Assembly: GCA_945861195.1 (NCBI GenBank)
Contig: CAMATS010000124.1
Span: forward strand, 1-6,809
Direction of reading: 5' to 3'
Source: Rhodoferax sp. OV413
Lineage (GTDB): Bacteria > Pseudomonadota > Gammaproteobacteria > Burkholderiales > Burkholderiaceae_C
Length of the DNA stretch: 6,809 nucleotides
Part shown: positions 1 through 6,780 of the stretch, in pieces
Layout of the letters: each line of letters starts with the position of its first letter
Position numbering within the stretch: position 1 is the first letter of the stretch
The notes under the pieces: model-generated
What the model saw: the letters and a program-made list of their open reading frames with translations, nothing else
Database searches by the model: none
Told to the model about the DNA's origin: nothing
Translations under genes and position numbers: made by a program

Positions 1-77
1 CCGGCAAGGCCAGGCGGGTTTTTGACAAACGGGTGGCGCCGCCCTGAGTCGGCGCGATTAAATCAAAGTAGCCAACC
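1..77 (+). promoter_or_regulatory. Leader region upstream of paaA
   Basis: This is the only non-coding stretch ahead of the operon, and it is cut by the window edge. A GC-rich run ending in five T (19-23) could be the tail of a terminator of an upstream gene, but its left arm would lie outside the window. TTGACA at 22-27 matches a sigma-70 -35 box, yet no acceptable -10 box lies 16-18 bases downstream. An inverted repeat, GCGCCG (36-41) and CGGCGC (50-55) with an 8-base spacer, lies ahead of the gene and could be a hairpin or a protein-binding site. GATT-A-AATC (56-64) is a second small symmetrical element. No convincing Shine-Dalgarno sequence precedes the paaA start. The operon promoter may be here or further upstream. 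Confidence 0.3.
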
Positions 78-1088
78 ATGTACACACAAGCAATGGACAC
101 CCAGCGCCCGCAGGCCGTTCCTGGGCGCCAGCCCCAGGTCAGCGCCGAGACGGTGCAAGCCGAGCAGCGTTTCGAAGCCCGCATTGCGGCGGGTGAATTC
201 ATCGAGGCCAAGGACCCGATGCCCGAGCACTACCGCAAGACCTTGGTGCGCCAGATCAGCCAGCATGCGCACTCTGAGGTGGTGGGCATGTTGCCCGAGG
301 GCAACTGGATTACCCGTGCGCCCACCCTCAAGCGCAAGGCCATCCTGCTGGCCAAGATACAGGACGAGGCCGGCCACGGCCTCTACCTGTATGCCGCAGC
401 CGAGACCCTGGGCACCTCGCGCGGGGACATGACAGACGCCCTGCTGGACGGGCGGGCCAAGTACAGCTCGATCTTCAACTACCCCACCCTGACCTGGGCC
501 GACATGGGCACCATCGGCTGGCTGGTGGATGGTGCTGCGATCATGAACCAGGTCCCTTTGTGCCGCTGTTCCTATGCACCCTATGCCCGGGCCATGGTGC
601 GTATTTGCCGCGAAGAAAGTTTTCATCAGCGCCAGGGCTACGAGGCCCTGCTGACCATGATGCGCCAAGGCACCGAGGCGCAGCGGGCGATGGTTCAGGA
701 TGCTGTGAACCGCTGGTGGTGGCCGTCGATCATGATGTTTGGCCCACCAGATGAGCAGTCGCCCAACACGGCGCAGTCGATGCGCTGGGGCATCAAGCGC
801 ATCAGCAACGACGCCCTGCGGCAAAAATTCATCGATGCTGCGGTGGCACAGGCGCGCGAATTGGGGGTGAGTTTTCCTGACCCCGGTCTGGTCTGGAACG
901 AGGCACGCCAGCAGCATGACCACGGACCGATTGACTGGGCCGAGTTCTGGCGCGTGGTGGGAGGTGACGGGCCCTGCAACCAGGAGCGGCTCGGCGCCCG
1001 GCGCAAGGCCTGGGAAGAGGGCGCCTGGGTGCGCGAGGCCGCGCTGGCCCATGCCGCCAAGCGCAATGCCATTGCCCAGGCAGCCTGA
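78..1088 (+). CDS. paaA: 1,2-phenylacetyl-CoA epoxidase, catalytic subunit PaaA
   Basis: PaaA is the di-iron oxygenase subunit of the cytoplasmic epoxidase that converts phenylacetyl-CoA, with O2 and electrons from PaaE, to the ring 1,2-epoxide. The 336-residue protein closely resembles E. coli PaaA (about 309 residues) with a longer N-terminus. Candidate iron ligands are visible in two helix pairs with matching spacing: Glu67 (HSE), Glu97 and His100 (DEAGH), then Asp151 (VDGAA), Glu180 and His183 (EESFH). Other family hallmarks are GMLPEGNWITRAPTL near 70-84, KYSSIFNYPTL near 128-138, and the C-terminal NQERL...RKAWEEGAWVREAALAHA. The ATG at 78 gives an MYTQ N-terminus, which I recall as common in Burkholderiales homologues. 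An in-frame ATG at 93 is the alternative, and neither has a good ribosome binding site. It is the first gene of the run, with 19 bases before paaB. All key residues are intact. Confidence 0.97.
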   Translation: MYTQAMDTQRPQAVPGRQPQVSAETVQAEQRFEARIAAGEFIEAKDPMPEHYRKTLVRQISQHAHSEVVGMLPEGNWITRAPTLKRKAILLAKIQDEAGHGLYLYAAAETLGTSRGDMTDALLDGRAKYSSIFNYPTLTWADMGTIGWLVDGAAIMNQVPLCRCSYAPYARAMVRICREESFHQRQGYEALLTMMRQGTEAQRAMVQDAVNRWWWPSIMMFGPPDEQSPNTAQSMRWGIKRISNDALRQKFIDAAVAQARELGVSFPDPGLVWNEARQQHDHGPIDWAEFWRVVGGDGPCNQERLGARRKAWEEGAWVREAALAHAAKRNAIAQAA

Positions 1089-1097
1089 TTGATCAGC

Positions 1098-1103
1098 AGG
1101 GAG
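1098..1103 (+). promoter_or_regulatory. Ribosome binding site of paaB
   Basis: AGGGAG lies 4 bases before the paaB ATG at 1108, inside the short paaA-paaB gap. It supports this ATG over later in-frame starts. Confidence 0.6.
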
Positions 1104-1107
1104 CAGC

Positions 1108-1398
1108 ATGAGCACTCAGCATGAATGGCCGCTTTGGGAGGTGTTTGTACGCACCAAAGCGGGTCTGGACCACAAACACTGCGGCAGCCTGCATGCCACC
1201 GACGCCAAGATGGCTTTGCACATGGCGCGGGATGTCTACACCCGACGCCAAGAAGGCTGCAGCCTGTGGGTCGTGCGCTCGGACCAAATTGTGGCGAGCG
1301 ACCCGGGCGACAAGGCCATGCTGTTTGACCCCATGGAGGACAAGGTCTACCGGCACCCGACCTTCTACCGCCTGCCCGGCGCGGTGGACCACATGTGA
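1108..1398 (+). CDS. paaB: 1,2-phenylacetyl-CoA epoxidase subunit PaaB
   Basis: PaaB is the small non-catalytic subunit of the phenylacetyl-CoA epoxidase, needed for assembly and activity of the PaaA-PaaC core. The 96-residue product is almost the same length as E. coli PaaB (about 95). The family pattern is clear: EWPLWEVFVRTKAGLDHKHCGSL at the N-terminus (residues 6-28), a helical ATDAKMALHMARDVYTRR segment that follows, SLWVVRSDQI near 52-61, and the C-terminal KVYRHPTFYRLP. The start is fixed by AGGGAG just upstream. The TGA overlaps the start region of paaC by one base (TGATG), consistent with translational coupling. There are no catalytic residues to check; assignment rests on whole-length family resemblance and position between paaA and paaC. 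Confidence 0.96.
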   Translation: MSTQHEWPLWEVFVRTKAGLDHKHCGSLHATDAKMALHMARDVYTRRQEGCSLWVVRSDQIVASDPGDKAMLFDPMEDKVYRHPTFYRLPGAVDHM

Positions 1399-2177
1399 TG
1401 GCCCTGCCCACCTCGGTCAGGCTCGGGGGTGAACCGGGCGTGCAGTATGTGCTGCGCCTGGCAGACACCTGCCTGATTTTGAGTCACCGCCTGTCCCAAT
1501 GGTGCGGCCATGCACCGGTGTTGGAAGAGGATATTGCCATGACCAATATTGCACTCGACCTGGTCGGCCAGGCCCGCGCGCTGCTCAGCCGTGCCGGACA
1601 AATGGGCGACCCGAAATATGACGAAGACCAGCTGGCTTTTTTGCGCGAAGAGCGGGACTACCGCAACATCACCCTGGTCGAGTTGCCACGCGGGGATTTC
1701 GGCTTCACCGTGTTGCGCACCACCATGGTGGCGACTTTTTTAAAGCTGTTGTGGCAGCGCTTGGCGCCTTCCTGCGACCCAGAGCTTGCCGCAATTGCCG
1801 GTAAGGCTTTCAAAGAGGCGCGCTACCACCAGCAGCATGCCGCCGACTGGGTGATTCGTCTGGGTGATGGCACACCCGAATCGCAGCGCCGAATGGCAGC
1901 CGCGCTGGTGCAGCTGTGGCCCTATACCCATGAGTTGTTTGACAGCGATGCGATTGACGAGCAGGCCGCGCAGACTGGGCTGGGTCCGCGCTGGTGCGAT
2001 CTGCAGCCGGCCTGGCTGGCTGAGATGGGCCTGATTTTGCGGCCTGCGGGCTTGACGACGCCGGCTGAAACCGGCTTTCGAAGTGCCGGCAAACAGGGCG
2101 TTCACAGTGAGCACATGGGCTTTATTCTGAGCGAACTGCAGTACCTGCAGCGGGCCTATCCCGGAGGTGCTTGGTGA
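1398..2177 (+). CDS. paaC: 1,2-phenylacetyl-CoA epoxidase subunit PaaC
   Basis: PaaC is the structural, ferritin-like partner of PaaA in the epoxidase. It shares the PaaA fold but has lost the iron site. Typical segments are YVLRLADTCLILSHRLSQWC (17-36), GHAPVLEEDIA (37-47), IALDLVGQARALLS (51-64), KEARYHQQH (139-147) and the C-terminal GKQGVHSEHMGFILSELQYL (231-250). Compared with DEAGH and EESFH of PaaA, the equivalent sites read DLVGQ (54-58) and EARYH (140-144). The Glu and His of the first motif and the second Glu of the other are replaced, as expected of a non-catalytic subunit. From the ATG at 1398 it is 259 residues, slightly longer than E. coli PaaC (about 248). A GTG at 1395 would add one residue and give a 4-base overlap with paaB. 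No good ribosome binding site is visible, so coupling to paaB is likely. The stop overlaps paaD. Confidence 0.96.
   Translation: MALPTSVRLGGEPGVQYVLRLADTCLILSHRLSQWCGHAPVLEEDIAMTNIALDLVGQARALLSRAGQMGDPKYDEDQLAFLREERDYRNITLVELPRGDFGFTVLRTTMVATFLKLLWQRLAPSCDPELAAIAGKAFKEARYHQQHAADWVIRLGDGTPESQRRMAAALVQLWPYTHELFDSDAIDEQAAQTGLGPRWCDLQPAWLAEMGLILRPAGLTTPAETGFRSAGKQGVHSEHMGFILSELQYLQRAYPGGAW
2163..2167 (+). promoter_or_regulatory. Ribosome binding site that decides the paaD start
   Basis: GGAGG near the end of paaC lies 6 bases before the GTG at 2174 but only 3 bases before the upstream in-frame TTG at 2171. The spacing favours GTG as the paaD start. Confidence 0.6.
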
Positions 2178-2728
2178 GCCCGCAGTCAGTGCTTGCAAGC
2201 TCCTCTGGCAGCGGGCTGACTGACCAAAGCAGAATCGAGCAGGCTTGGCAGGCCTTGGCGGGCGTGCTTGACCCCGAAGTGCCGGCCCTCTCGGTGTGTG
2301 ATCTGGGCATCGTGCGCGACATCAAGCTCGCCGGTGATGGACTGCAGGTGGTGCTCACGCCAACCTACTCGGGCTGCCCGGCCACCGAGCTCATAGAGCG
2401 CCAGGTGCTCCAGGCCCTGGACGATGCCGGCCTGGGCCCGGCCCGGGTGCTGCTGCAGCGGGCACCGGCCTGGACCACCGACTGGATCAGCCCGGCGGGC
2501 CGGCGCAAATTGCAAGACTACGGCATTGCACCCCCTGGCCCGGTGGCGAGCGCTCTGGCGCAGCCTCTGCATTTCGTGGCCTACCGCGCCAAGCCGGCGG
2601 CGCTGGCCTGCCCCCGGTGCGATAGCCACCGCACTGAGCGTCTGTCGGCCTTCGGTTCGACCGCCTGCAAGTCGATCCACCGCTGCCTGGATTGCCTGGA
2701 GCCGTTTGAACACTTCAAGCCCATCTGA
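2174..2728 (+). CDS. paaD: Phenylacetate epoxidase maturation protein PaaD
   Basis: PaaD is required for activity of the phenylacetyl-CoA epoxidase without being a stable subunit. As a MIP18/DUF59-type protein it is thought to act in iron or iron-sulfur centre assembly, for example of PaaE. The 184-residue product (from GTG) has a DUF59 domain at about residues 20-100 with LDPEVP (32-37), CDLGIV (42-47) and the conserved YSGCPA with Cys68. After a linker comes a C-terminal zinc-ribbon-like part: CPRC (Cys146, Cys149), then the family signature FGSTACK (Cys165), and CLDC (Cys171, Cys174), ending EPFEHFK. Length is slightly above E. coli PaaD (about 165), the extra being mostly at the N-terminus. 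The GTG start overlaps the paaC stop by 4 bases (GTGA) and has a well-spaced GGAGG. TTG at 2171 would add one residue. Confidence 0.95.
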   Translation: MSPQSVLASSSGSGLTDQSRIEQAWQALAGVLDPEVPALSVCDLGIVRDIKLAGDGLQVVLTPTYSGCPATELIERQVLQALDDAGLGPARVLLQRAPAWTTDWISPAGRRKLQDYGIAPPGPVASALAQPLHFVAYRAKPAALACPRCDSHRTERLSAFGSTACKSIHRCLDCLEPFEHFKPI

Positions 2729-2734
2729 CTGACC

Positions 2735-3820
2735 ATGCGTCTGGATTTCCATCAACTCACAGTCAGTGCGGTGCAGCCCGACACGGCCGAGGCTGTGGTG
2801 CTGAATTTCGAGGTTCCCGCGGCCCTCGCGTCAGTGTTTGCTTTCACCCAGGGCCAGTACCTGACACTGCGCGCCAAGGTGCAGGGGCAGGATCTGCGCC
2901 GCGCCTATTCAATTTGCGCCGGGGTCGACGATGGCGCCCTGCGGGTGGCCGTACGTCGGGTCAAGGGCGGGGTTTTTTCAAACTGGCTCAACAGTGAGTT
3001 GCGGGTTGGCGACAGCTTGCAGGTGATGCCGCCCCAAGGCCGGTTTTTTGTCCCGCTCGCGCCGGCGCAACGCCGGCACCATGTGGGGCTGGCCGGGGGC
3101 AGTGGCATCACGCCGATTTTGTCCATCATGAAAACTCTGCTGGCGCGCGAACCGCACAGCCGCTTTACCCTGATTTATGGCAACCGACAGCTGCGCTCCA
3201 CCATGTTCAAAGCCGATATTGAGGACCTGAAAAACCGTTATATGTCGCGCCTGTCGGTGCACCATGTGTTTTCTGACGAACAGACCGACGCTGACCTGAA
3301 CATGGGGCTGCTCGACCGGCACAAGGTGGCGCAGTTTTTGTCCAGTGTGCTGGGCCCCGCAAGCATTGACCATGCCTATATTTGTGGCCCGTTTCAGATG
3401 AATGACGAGGCGCAGGCTGCTTTGCTCGCCTCCGGTGTGCCCGAGCAAAGCATTCATATTGAACGCTTTGGCGTGGCGGCGCAGGCCACCGGCGTGGCCA
3501 CAGCTGATCTGCCGCAGATGCTGCCGGGAGACCCGCAAACATCCCGGGTGCTGATCATCCGGGACGGACTGCGCCGCGAGCTTGAGTTTCACCGCAGCCA
3601 GCCCAGTTTGCTAGCCTGTGGCGCGGCTGCCGGGCTTGAGTTGCCCTTTGCCTGCACCTCGGGTGTTTGCGGCACCTGCCGCGCCAAGGTGCTGCAAGGG
3701 CAGGTGCGCATGAGCCGAAATTTCGCGCTCGACCAGGCCGAGCTGGCGGCGGGTTTTGTGCTCACCTGCCAGGCCCACCCGGTGAGTGAGCGCCTGGTTT
3801 TGTCCTTTGACGAGCGCTGA
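2735..3820 (+). CDS. paaE: 1,2-phenylacetyl-CoA epoxidase reductase subunit PaaE
   Basis: PaaE passes electrons from NAD(P)H through FAD and a 2Fe-2S cluster to the di-iron centre of PaaA. Three domains are visible in its 361 residues. An FAD-binding barrel (about 1-110) carries RAYS (56-59), which contacts the flavin. A nucleotide-binding domain (about 112-245) has GGSGITP (121-127), YGNR (148-151) and CGPF (217-220). A plant-type ferredoxin domain (about 268-361) has the cluster cysteines Cys307, Cys312 and Cys315 (CTSGVCGTC) and Cys345 (LTCQAHP). The order reductase then ferredoxin is that of E. coli PaaE (about 356 residues). It starts 6 bases after the paaD stop without an evident Shine-Dalgarno sequence, so it probably relies on translating ribosomes from paaD. 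All key motifs are intact. Confidence 0.97.
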   Translation: MRLDFHQLTVSAVQPDTAEAVVLNFEVPAALASVFAFTQGQYLTLRAKVQGQDLRRAYSICAGVDDGALRVAVRRVKGGVFSNWLNSELRVGDSLQVMPPQGRFFVPLAPAQRRHHVGLAGGSGITPILSIMKTLLAREPHSRFTLIYGNRQLRSTMFKADIEDLKNRYMSRLSVHHVFSDEQTDADLNMGLLDRHKVAQFLSSVLGPASIDHAYICGPFQMNDEAQAALLASGVPEQSIHIERFGVAAQATGVATADLPQMLPGDPQTSRVLIIRDGLRRELEFHRSQPSLLACGAAAGLELPFACTSGVCGTCRAKVLQGQVRMSRNFALDQAELAAGFVLTCQAHPVSERLVLSFDER

Positions 3821-3832
3821 GCGCCCAGCCTG

Positions 3833-4534
3833 ATGCCACGCGGACGTTCCCCCGGCTACGAGGTTCAGCGTGATGCCATTTTGGCGCAGGCGGCGCACCT
3901 GTTTGCCCGCAGCGGTTACCCGGCGACCTCGATGAACCAGGTGGCGCAGGCCTGTGGGCTCTCCAAGGCCACGCTCTACCATTACTTTGAGGACAAATAC
4001 AGTTTGCTGGTCAGCTTGACCGATGGCCAGGTATCGCGCCTTTTGCTGCTGGTCTCTCCGGCGAGCCGGGACAGCCTGACCCCGGCGCAGGCACAGCAGC
4101 AACTGCACGCCTTAATTTGTAGTTTTGTGGCTGAGTATGTCCATGCCCAGGACGCTCACCGGGTCTTGACAGAAGATGTCAAGTTTCTCCAACCGCTGGA
4201 TCGTGAGCGGGTGCTGGGCAAGGAGCGCGACATCGTGGCCGCATTTGCCAGGCTGGTGGGTGGCATCCGCCCTGACCTCGATCAGGCCCTGTTGGCCAAG
4301 CCCCTCACCATGCTGCTGTTTGGCATGATCAACTGGCTGTTTACCTGGATGAAGCCAGGCGGCAGCATGAGCCATGACGCCCTGGCGCCCATGGTGGCCG
4401 ATCTTTTTCTCGGTGGTCTGGGGGCGCTCGCGCTGCCCCTCGGCCTGGATTTGCCGGCTGGCGTCCTGGCGCAAGCCGGCAAGCATGTTAAAAAGCGCGT
4501 GACGAAACCAAACCTAAAAGGAGACTCAGCATGA
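3833..4534 (+). CDS. TetR/AcrR-family regulator, PaaR-like
   Basis: This is a DNA-binding repressor of the TetR family, 233 residues. The N-terminal domain (about 10-58) contains a helix-turn-helix around residues 33-52, with the typical CGLSKATLYHYFEDK (41-55) and LFARSGYPATSM (23-34) segments. The C-terminal half (about 85-215) is helical and poorly conserved, as expected for a ligand and dimer domain, and it includes a hydrophobic MLLFGMINWLF segment (160-170). In betaproteobacteria the paa genes are controlled by TetR-type PaaR, which responds to phenylacetyl-CoA. Location directly after paaE suggests the same role here, but the ligand and target sites are inferred, so no symbol is given. 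The gene begins 12 bases after paaE without a clear ribosome binding site, and its stop overlaps the next start by 4 bases (ATGA). It could alternatively control the transporter alone. Confidence 0.88.
   Translation: MPRGRSPGYEVQRDAILAQAAHLFARSGYPATSMNQVAQACGLSKATLYHYFEDKYSLLVSLTDGQVSRLLLLVSPASRDSLTPAQAQQQLHALICSFVAEYVHAQDAHRVLTEDVKFLQPLDRERVLGKERDIVAAFARLVGGIRPDLDQALLAKPLTMLLFGMINWLFTWMKPGGSMSHDALAPMVADLFLGGLGALALPLGLDLPAGVLAQAGKHVKKRVTKPNLKGDSA
4518..4524 (+). promoter_or_regulatory. Strong ribosome binding site of the substrate-binding protein gene
   Basis: AAGGAGA lies inside the last codons of the regulator gene, 6 bases before the ATG at 4531. It is the best Shine-Dalgarno match among the starts in this window, and its surroundings are A-rich. 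It fits a gene whose product is needed in large amount. Confidence 0.75.
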
Positions 4535-5676
4535 AACTTCTCAAGCCATTGGCCATTGCGGCCCTTGCACTGGCCAGCCAACTCGCGCTGGCCGATATCA
4601 ACGTGGGTGTGACCGTCTCGGCCACTGGGCCGGCAGCCTCACTGGGTATTCCCGAAAAAAACACCATTGAGCTCATGCCGCAATCGATTGGTGGACAAAA
4701 AATCAATTACATTGTGCTCGACGATGCCTCCGACACCACGGCCGCCGTCAGCAACACGCGCAAGCTGATCTCAGAGCACAAGGTCGACATCATCCTTGGC
4801 TCGACCATCACGCCCAACTCCCTGGCCATGATCGATGTGGTGGCCGAGGCCCAAACCCCCATGATTTCAATGGCCGCCTCGGCCCGTATCGTGGAGCCAC
4901 AGGACGCCAAAAAACGCTGGGTCTTCAAGACGCCCCAGAACGACATCATGATGTCCATGGCGATCGCCAACCACATGGCAAAAAGTGGGGTCAAGACCGT
5001 CGCTTTCATCGGCTTTTCTGATGCCTACGGCGAGGGCTGGTTTCAGGAATTCAGCAAGTCTGCAGCGCTCAAGAACATCCAGATCACGGTGAACGAGCGC
5101 TATGCCCGCTCGGACACCTCGGTGACCGGCCAGGTGCTCAAAACCGTTGCCGCCAAGCCTGATGCGGTGCTCATCGCCGGCTCAGGTACGCCGGCCGCCC
5201 TGCCGCAAAAAGCGCTCAAAGAGCGCGGCTATGCGGGCAAGCTCTACCAAACCCACGGCGTGGCCAATGCAGACTTCCTGCGGGTGGGCGGCAAAGACGT
5301 GGAGGGCACCTTCCTGCCGGTGGGCCCGATGCTGGTGGTCGATCAGCTGCCTATGGGCCACCCGGTCAAGGCGGCGGGCACCAATTATGTGAAAGCCTAC
5401 GAAGCCAAATACGGCGCGGGTTCGGTCTCCACGTTTGGCGGCCACGCCTGGGATGCCGGCCTGTTGATGAGTGCTGCGGTGCCGGTGGCCCTGAAATCAG
5501 CAGCGCCGGGTACGCCAGCTTTCCGCGCCGCGCTGCGCGATGCGCTCGAGCAGGTCAAGGACGTGGCAGGCGCGCACGGCATCTTTTCCATGTCGGCCAG
5601 CGACCACCTCGGCCTGGATGACCGGGCCTATGTGATGGTCAAAATCGAGAACGGCACCTGGAAATACCAGCCCTGA
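4531..5676 (+). CDS. Periplasmic substrate-binding protein of a Liv/HAAT-type ABC transporter
   Basis: This is the solute receptor of an ABC importer of the branched-chain amino acid family (type I fold, Peripla_BP_6), 381 residues. A Sec signal peptide is clear: MKLLKP, a hydrophobic stretch, and a probable cleavage after Ala21 (LALA-D). The mature part starts INVGVTVSATGPAASLG, the usual first strand and ligand-binding loop. Further family segments are DDASDTTAAVSNTRKLI (64-80), ILGSTITPNSLA (88-99), ISMAASA (112-118), FIGFSDAYGEGW (159-170) and GGHAWDAGLL (303-312). The protein has no cysteine, so it is soluble and not a lipoprotein. Family members bind Leu/Ile/Val, amides, urea or aromatic acids. 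Its position behind paaABCDE and a TetR gene suggests phenylacetate or a related aromatic acid, which is inference. Its start overlaps the regulator stop by 4 bases and has a strong ribosome binding site. Confidence 0.92.
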   Translation: MKLLKPLAIAALALASQLALADINVGVTVSATGPAASLGIPEKNTIELMPQSIGGQKINYIVLDDASDTTAAVSNTRKLISEHKVDIILGSTITPNSLAMIDVVAEAQTPMISMAASARIVEPQDAKKRWVFKTPQNDIMMSMAIANHMAKSGVKTVAFIGFSDAYGEGWFQEFSKSAALKNIQITVNERYARSDTSVTGQVLKTVAAKPDAVLIAGSGTPAALPQKALKERGYAGKLYQTHGVANADFLRVGGKDVEGTFLPVGPMLVVDQLPMGHPVKAAGTNYVKAYEAKYGAGSVSTFGGHAWDAGLLMSAAVPVALKSAAPGTPAFRAALRDALEQVKDVAGAHGIFSMSASDHLGLDDRAYVMVKIENGTWKYQP

Positions 5677-5692
5677 TCCATCGCCTGAGCAA

Positions 5693-5720
5693 GGGGCCCT
5701 GAATGGGCCCCGGCCGGGCC
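5693..5720 (+). promoter_or_regulatory. GC-rich hairpin between binding-protein and permease genes
   Basis: GGGGCCC (5693-5699) and GGGCCCC (5705-5711) form a perfect 7-base-pair stem with a TGAAT loop. An overlapping palindrome CCCGGCCGGG (5709-5718) could form an alternative pairing. No T-run follows, so it is not a standard intrinsic terminator. Hairpins in this place of binding-protein transporter operons often protect the upstream message from 3' decay or limit read-through into the permease genes. That role is inferred here. The rest of the 78-base gap holds AAGG (5746-5749), a likely ribosome binding site 5 bases before the permease ATG. Confidence 0.5.
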
Positions 5721-5754
5721 GACAACGCAGCTCGGCTTTGAACTGAAGGCAAAC

Positions 5755-6780
5755 ATGGATTTGCAGATTGCCCTGTTACTGATGCAGGACGGCCTGGTCA
5801 ACGGTGCCGTCTACGGCCTCATGGCTCTGGCCTTGGTGCTGGTGTTCTCGGTCACCCGCGTGATTTTTATTCCGCAAGGCGAGTTGGTAGCCTTTGCCGC
5901 CCTGACCATGGCCATGCTCAACACCGGGCGCACACCGCTGACGCTTTGGTTGTTGCTGGGCTTGGCCGCACTCACGCTTGCCACAGAAATCTGGCGCTCG
6001 ACCAGGGGTATTGCGGTGGGCTGGGCGGCGACCCTGGTTTGGACACTGGTGTTGCCCGGCTTGGCGGCCCTGTGGGTGTTGCTGGGGCCCCGCTCGCTGG
6101 CGGCGCAGGCCGCAGCCACTTTGTTGCTGGTCGGCCCTTTGGGGCCTTTGCTCTACCGCTTGGCCTACCGGCCGCTGGCTGACGCCAGTGTGCTGCTGCT
6201 GCTGATTGTTTCGGTTGCCCTGCACGGGGTGCTGGTCGGCCTGGGCCTGGTGTTTTTTGGTGCTGAAGGCTCGCGCACGCCGGCGTTCTCAGAAGCCCGC
6301 CTGGAGGTGGGTGGTATCACGCTCAGTGGGCAATCGCTGGTGGTGGTGGGGGTGGTTCTCGCCCTGGTGTGCGTGCTATTTTTGTTTTTTGAACGAACCA
6401 TGATCGGCCGGGCGCTGCGCGCCACCGCCATGAACCGGGTGGGCGCGCGCCTGATGGGTATTCCGACCGAACTCTGCGGCGACCTCAGCTTTGCCCTGGC
6501 GGGTCTGATTGGCGCTGTGTCTGGTTTGTTGATAGCGCCGATTACCACGGTGTATTACGACACCGGTTTTTTGATCGGTCTGAAGGGTTTTGTTGCGGCC
6601 ATCATGGGCGGGCTGGCGAGCTATCCACTGGCGCTGGCTGGCGCTGTGCTGGTGGGTCAACTCGAGGCTTTTTCCTCATTTTGGGCGAGCGCTTTTAAAG
6701 AAGTGATCGTCTTCACCTTGATCATCCCGGTTCTGTGGTGGCGCTCCCTGCGCAGCCGGCATGTTGAGGACGAAGAATGA
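5755..6780 (+). CDS. LivH-type ABC transporter permease, inner membrane
   Basis: This is one of the two membrane-spanning subunits of the importer served by the preceding binding protein. The 341-residue product is very hydrophobic, with roughly nine or ten membrane segments by eye: about 12-32, 40-57, 61-79, 88-110, 115-133, 144-168, 193-213, 245-262, 277-303 and 316-329. Family features are the N-terminal QDGLVNGAVYGLMALALVL (11-29), SVTRVIFIPQGELVAF (32-47, replacing the more usual RVINFAHGE-type sequence), the cytoplasmic coupling loop GRALRATAMNRVGARLMGI (218-236), and LKGFVAAIMGGLASYPLALA (276-295). Typical LivH proteins are about 290-310 residues; the extra length lies mainly between about 60 and 140. 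The C-terminus ends in a charged tail (RSRHVEDEE). The start ATG has AAGG 5 bases upstream. Its stop overlaps the following start by 4 bases. Confidence 0.9.
   Translation: MDLQIALLLMQDGLVNGAVYGLMALALVLVFSVTRVIFIPQGELVAFAALTMAMLNTGRTPLTLWLLLGLAALTLATEIWRSTRGIAVGWAATLVWTLVLPGLAALWVLLGPRSLAAQAAATLLLVGPLGPLLYRLAYRPLADASVLLLLIVSVALHGVLVGLGLVFFGAEGSRTPAFSEARLEVGGITLSGQSLVVVGVVLALVCVLFLFFERTMIGRALRATAMNRVGARLMGIPTELCGDLSFALAGLIGAVSGLLIAPITTVYYDTGFLIGLKGFVAAIMGGLASYPLALAGAVLVGQLEAFSSFWASAFKEVIVFTLIIPVLWWRSLRSRHVEDEE
6766..6770 (+). promoter_or_regulatory. Ribosome binding site of the gene starting at 6777
   Basis: GAGGA within the last codons of the permease gene lies 6 bases before the ATG at 6777. 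Together with the ATGA overlap it supports that ATG as a real start. Confidence 0.5.

Noticed and set aside
22..50. TTGACA as a sigma-70 promoter for the operon.
   Set aside because: The hexamer is a perfect -35 match, but the bases at the required distance (around 44-50, CTGAGTC) do not resemble a -10 box. TTAAAT at 58-63 is too far away and would leave almost no leader.
63..1115. A 350-codon open frame on the minus strand opposite paaA, and other long minus-strand frames opposite paaC, paaD and paaE.
   Set aside because: The plus strand encodes well-recognised conserved proteins with intact catalytic motifs. The antisense frames have no recognisable domain and are expected from GC-rich codon bias.
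1736..1742. T TTT TTA in the paaC reading frame, matching the classical -1 slippery heptamer, in an otherwise GC-rich gene.
   Set aside because: The -1 frame meets a stop (TAA at 1802) after about 20 codons, and the normal frame gives a full-length conserved PaaC. No downstream pseudoknot was recognised by eye. It is probably a chance Phe-Leu codon pair.
3813..3824. Short GCGC-TGA-GCGC hairpin at the paaE stop as a terminator before the regulator gene.
   Set aside because: The stem has only 4 base pairs, there is no T-run, and the next gene begins 12 bases after paaE.
5693..5720. Intrinsic terminator after the binding-protein gene.
   Set aside because: The stem is strong but is followed by GAC-rich sequence without a U-tract, and the same transporter continues downstream on the same strand.
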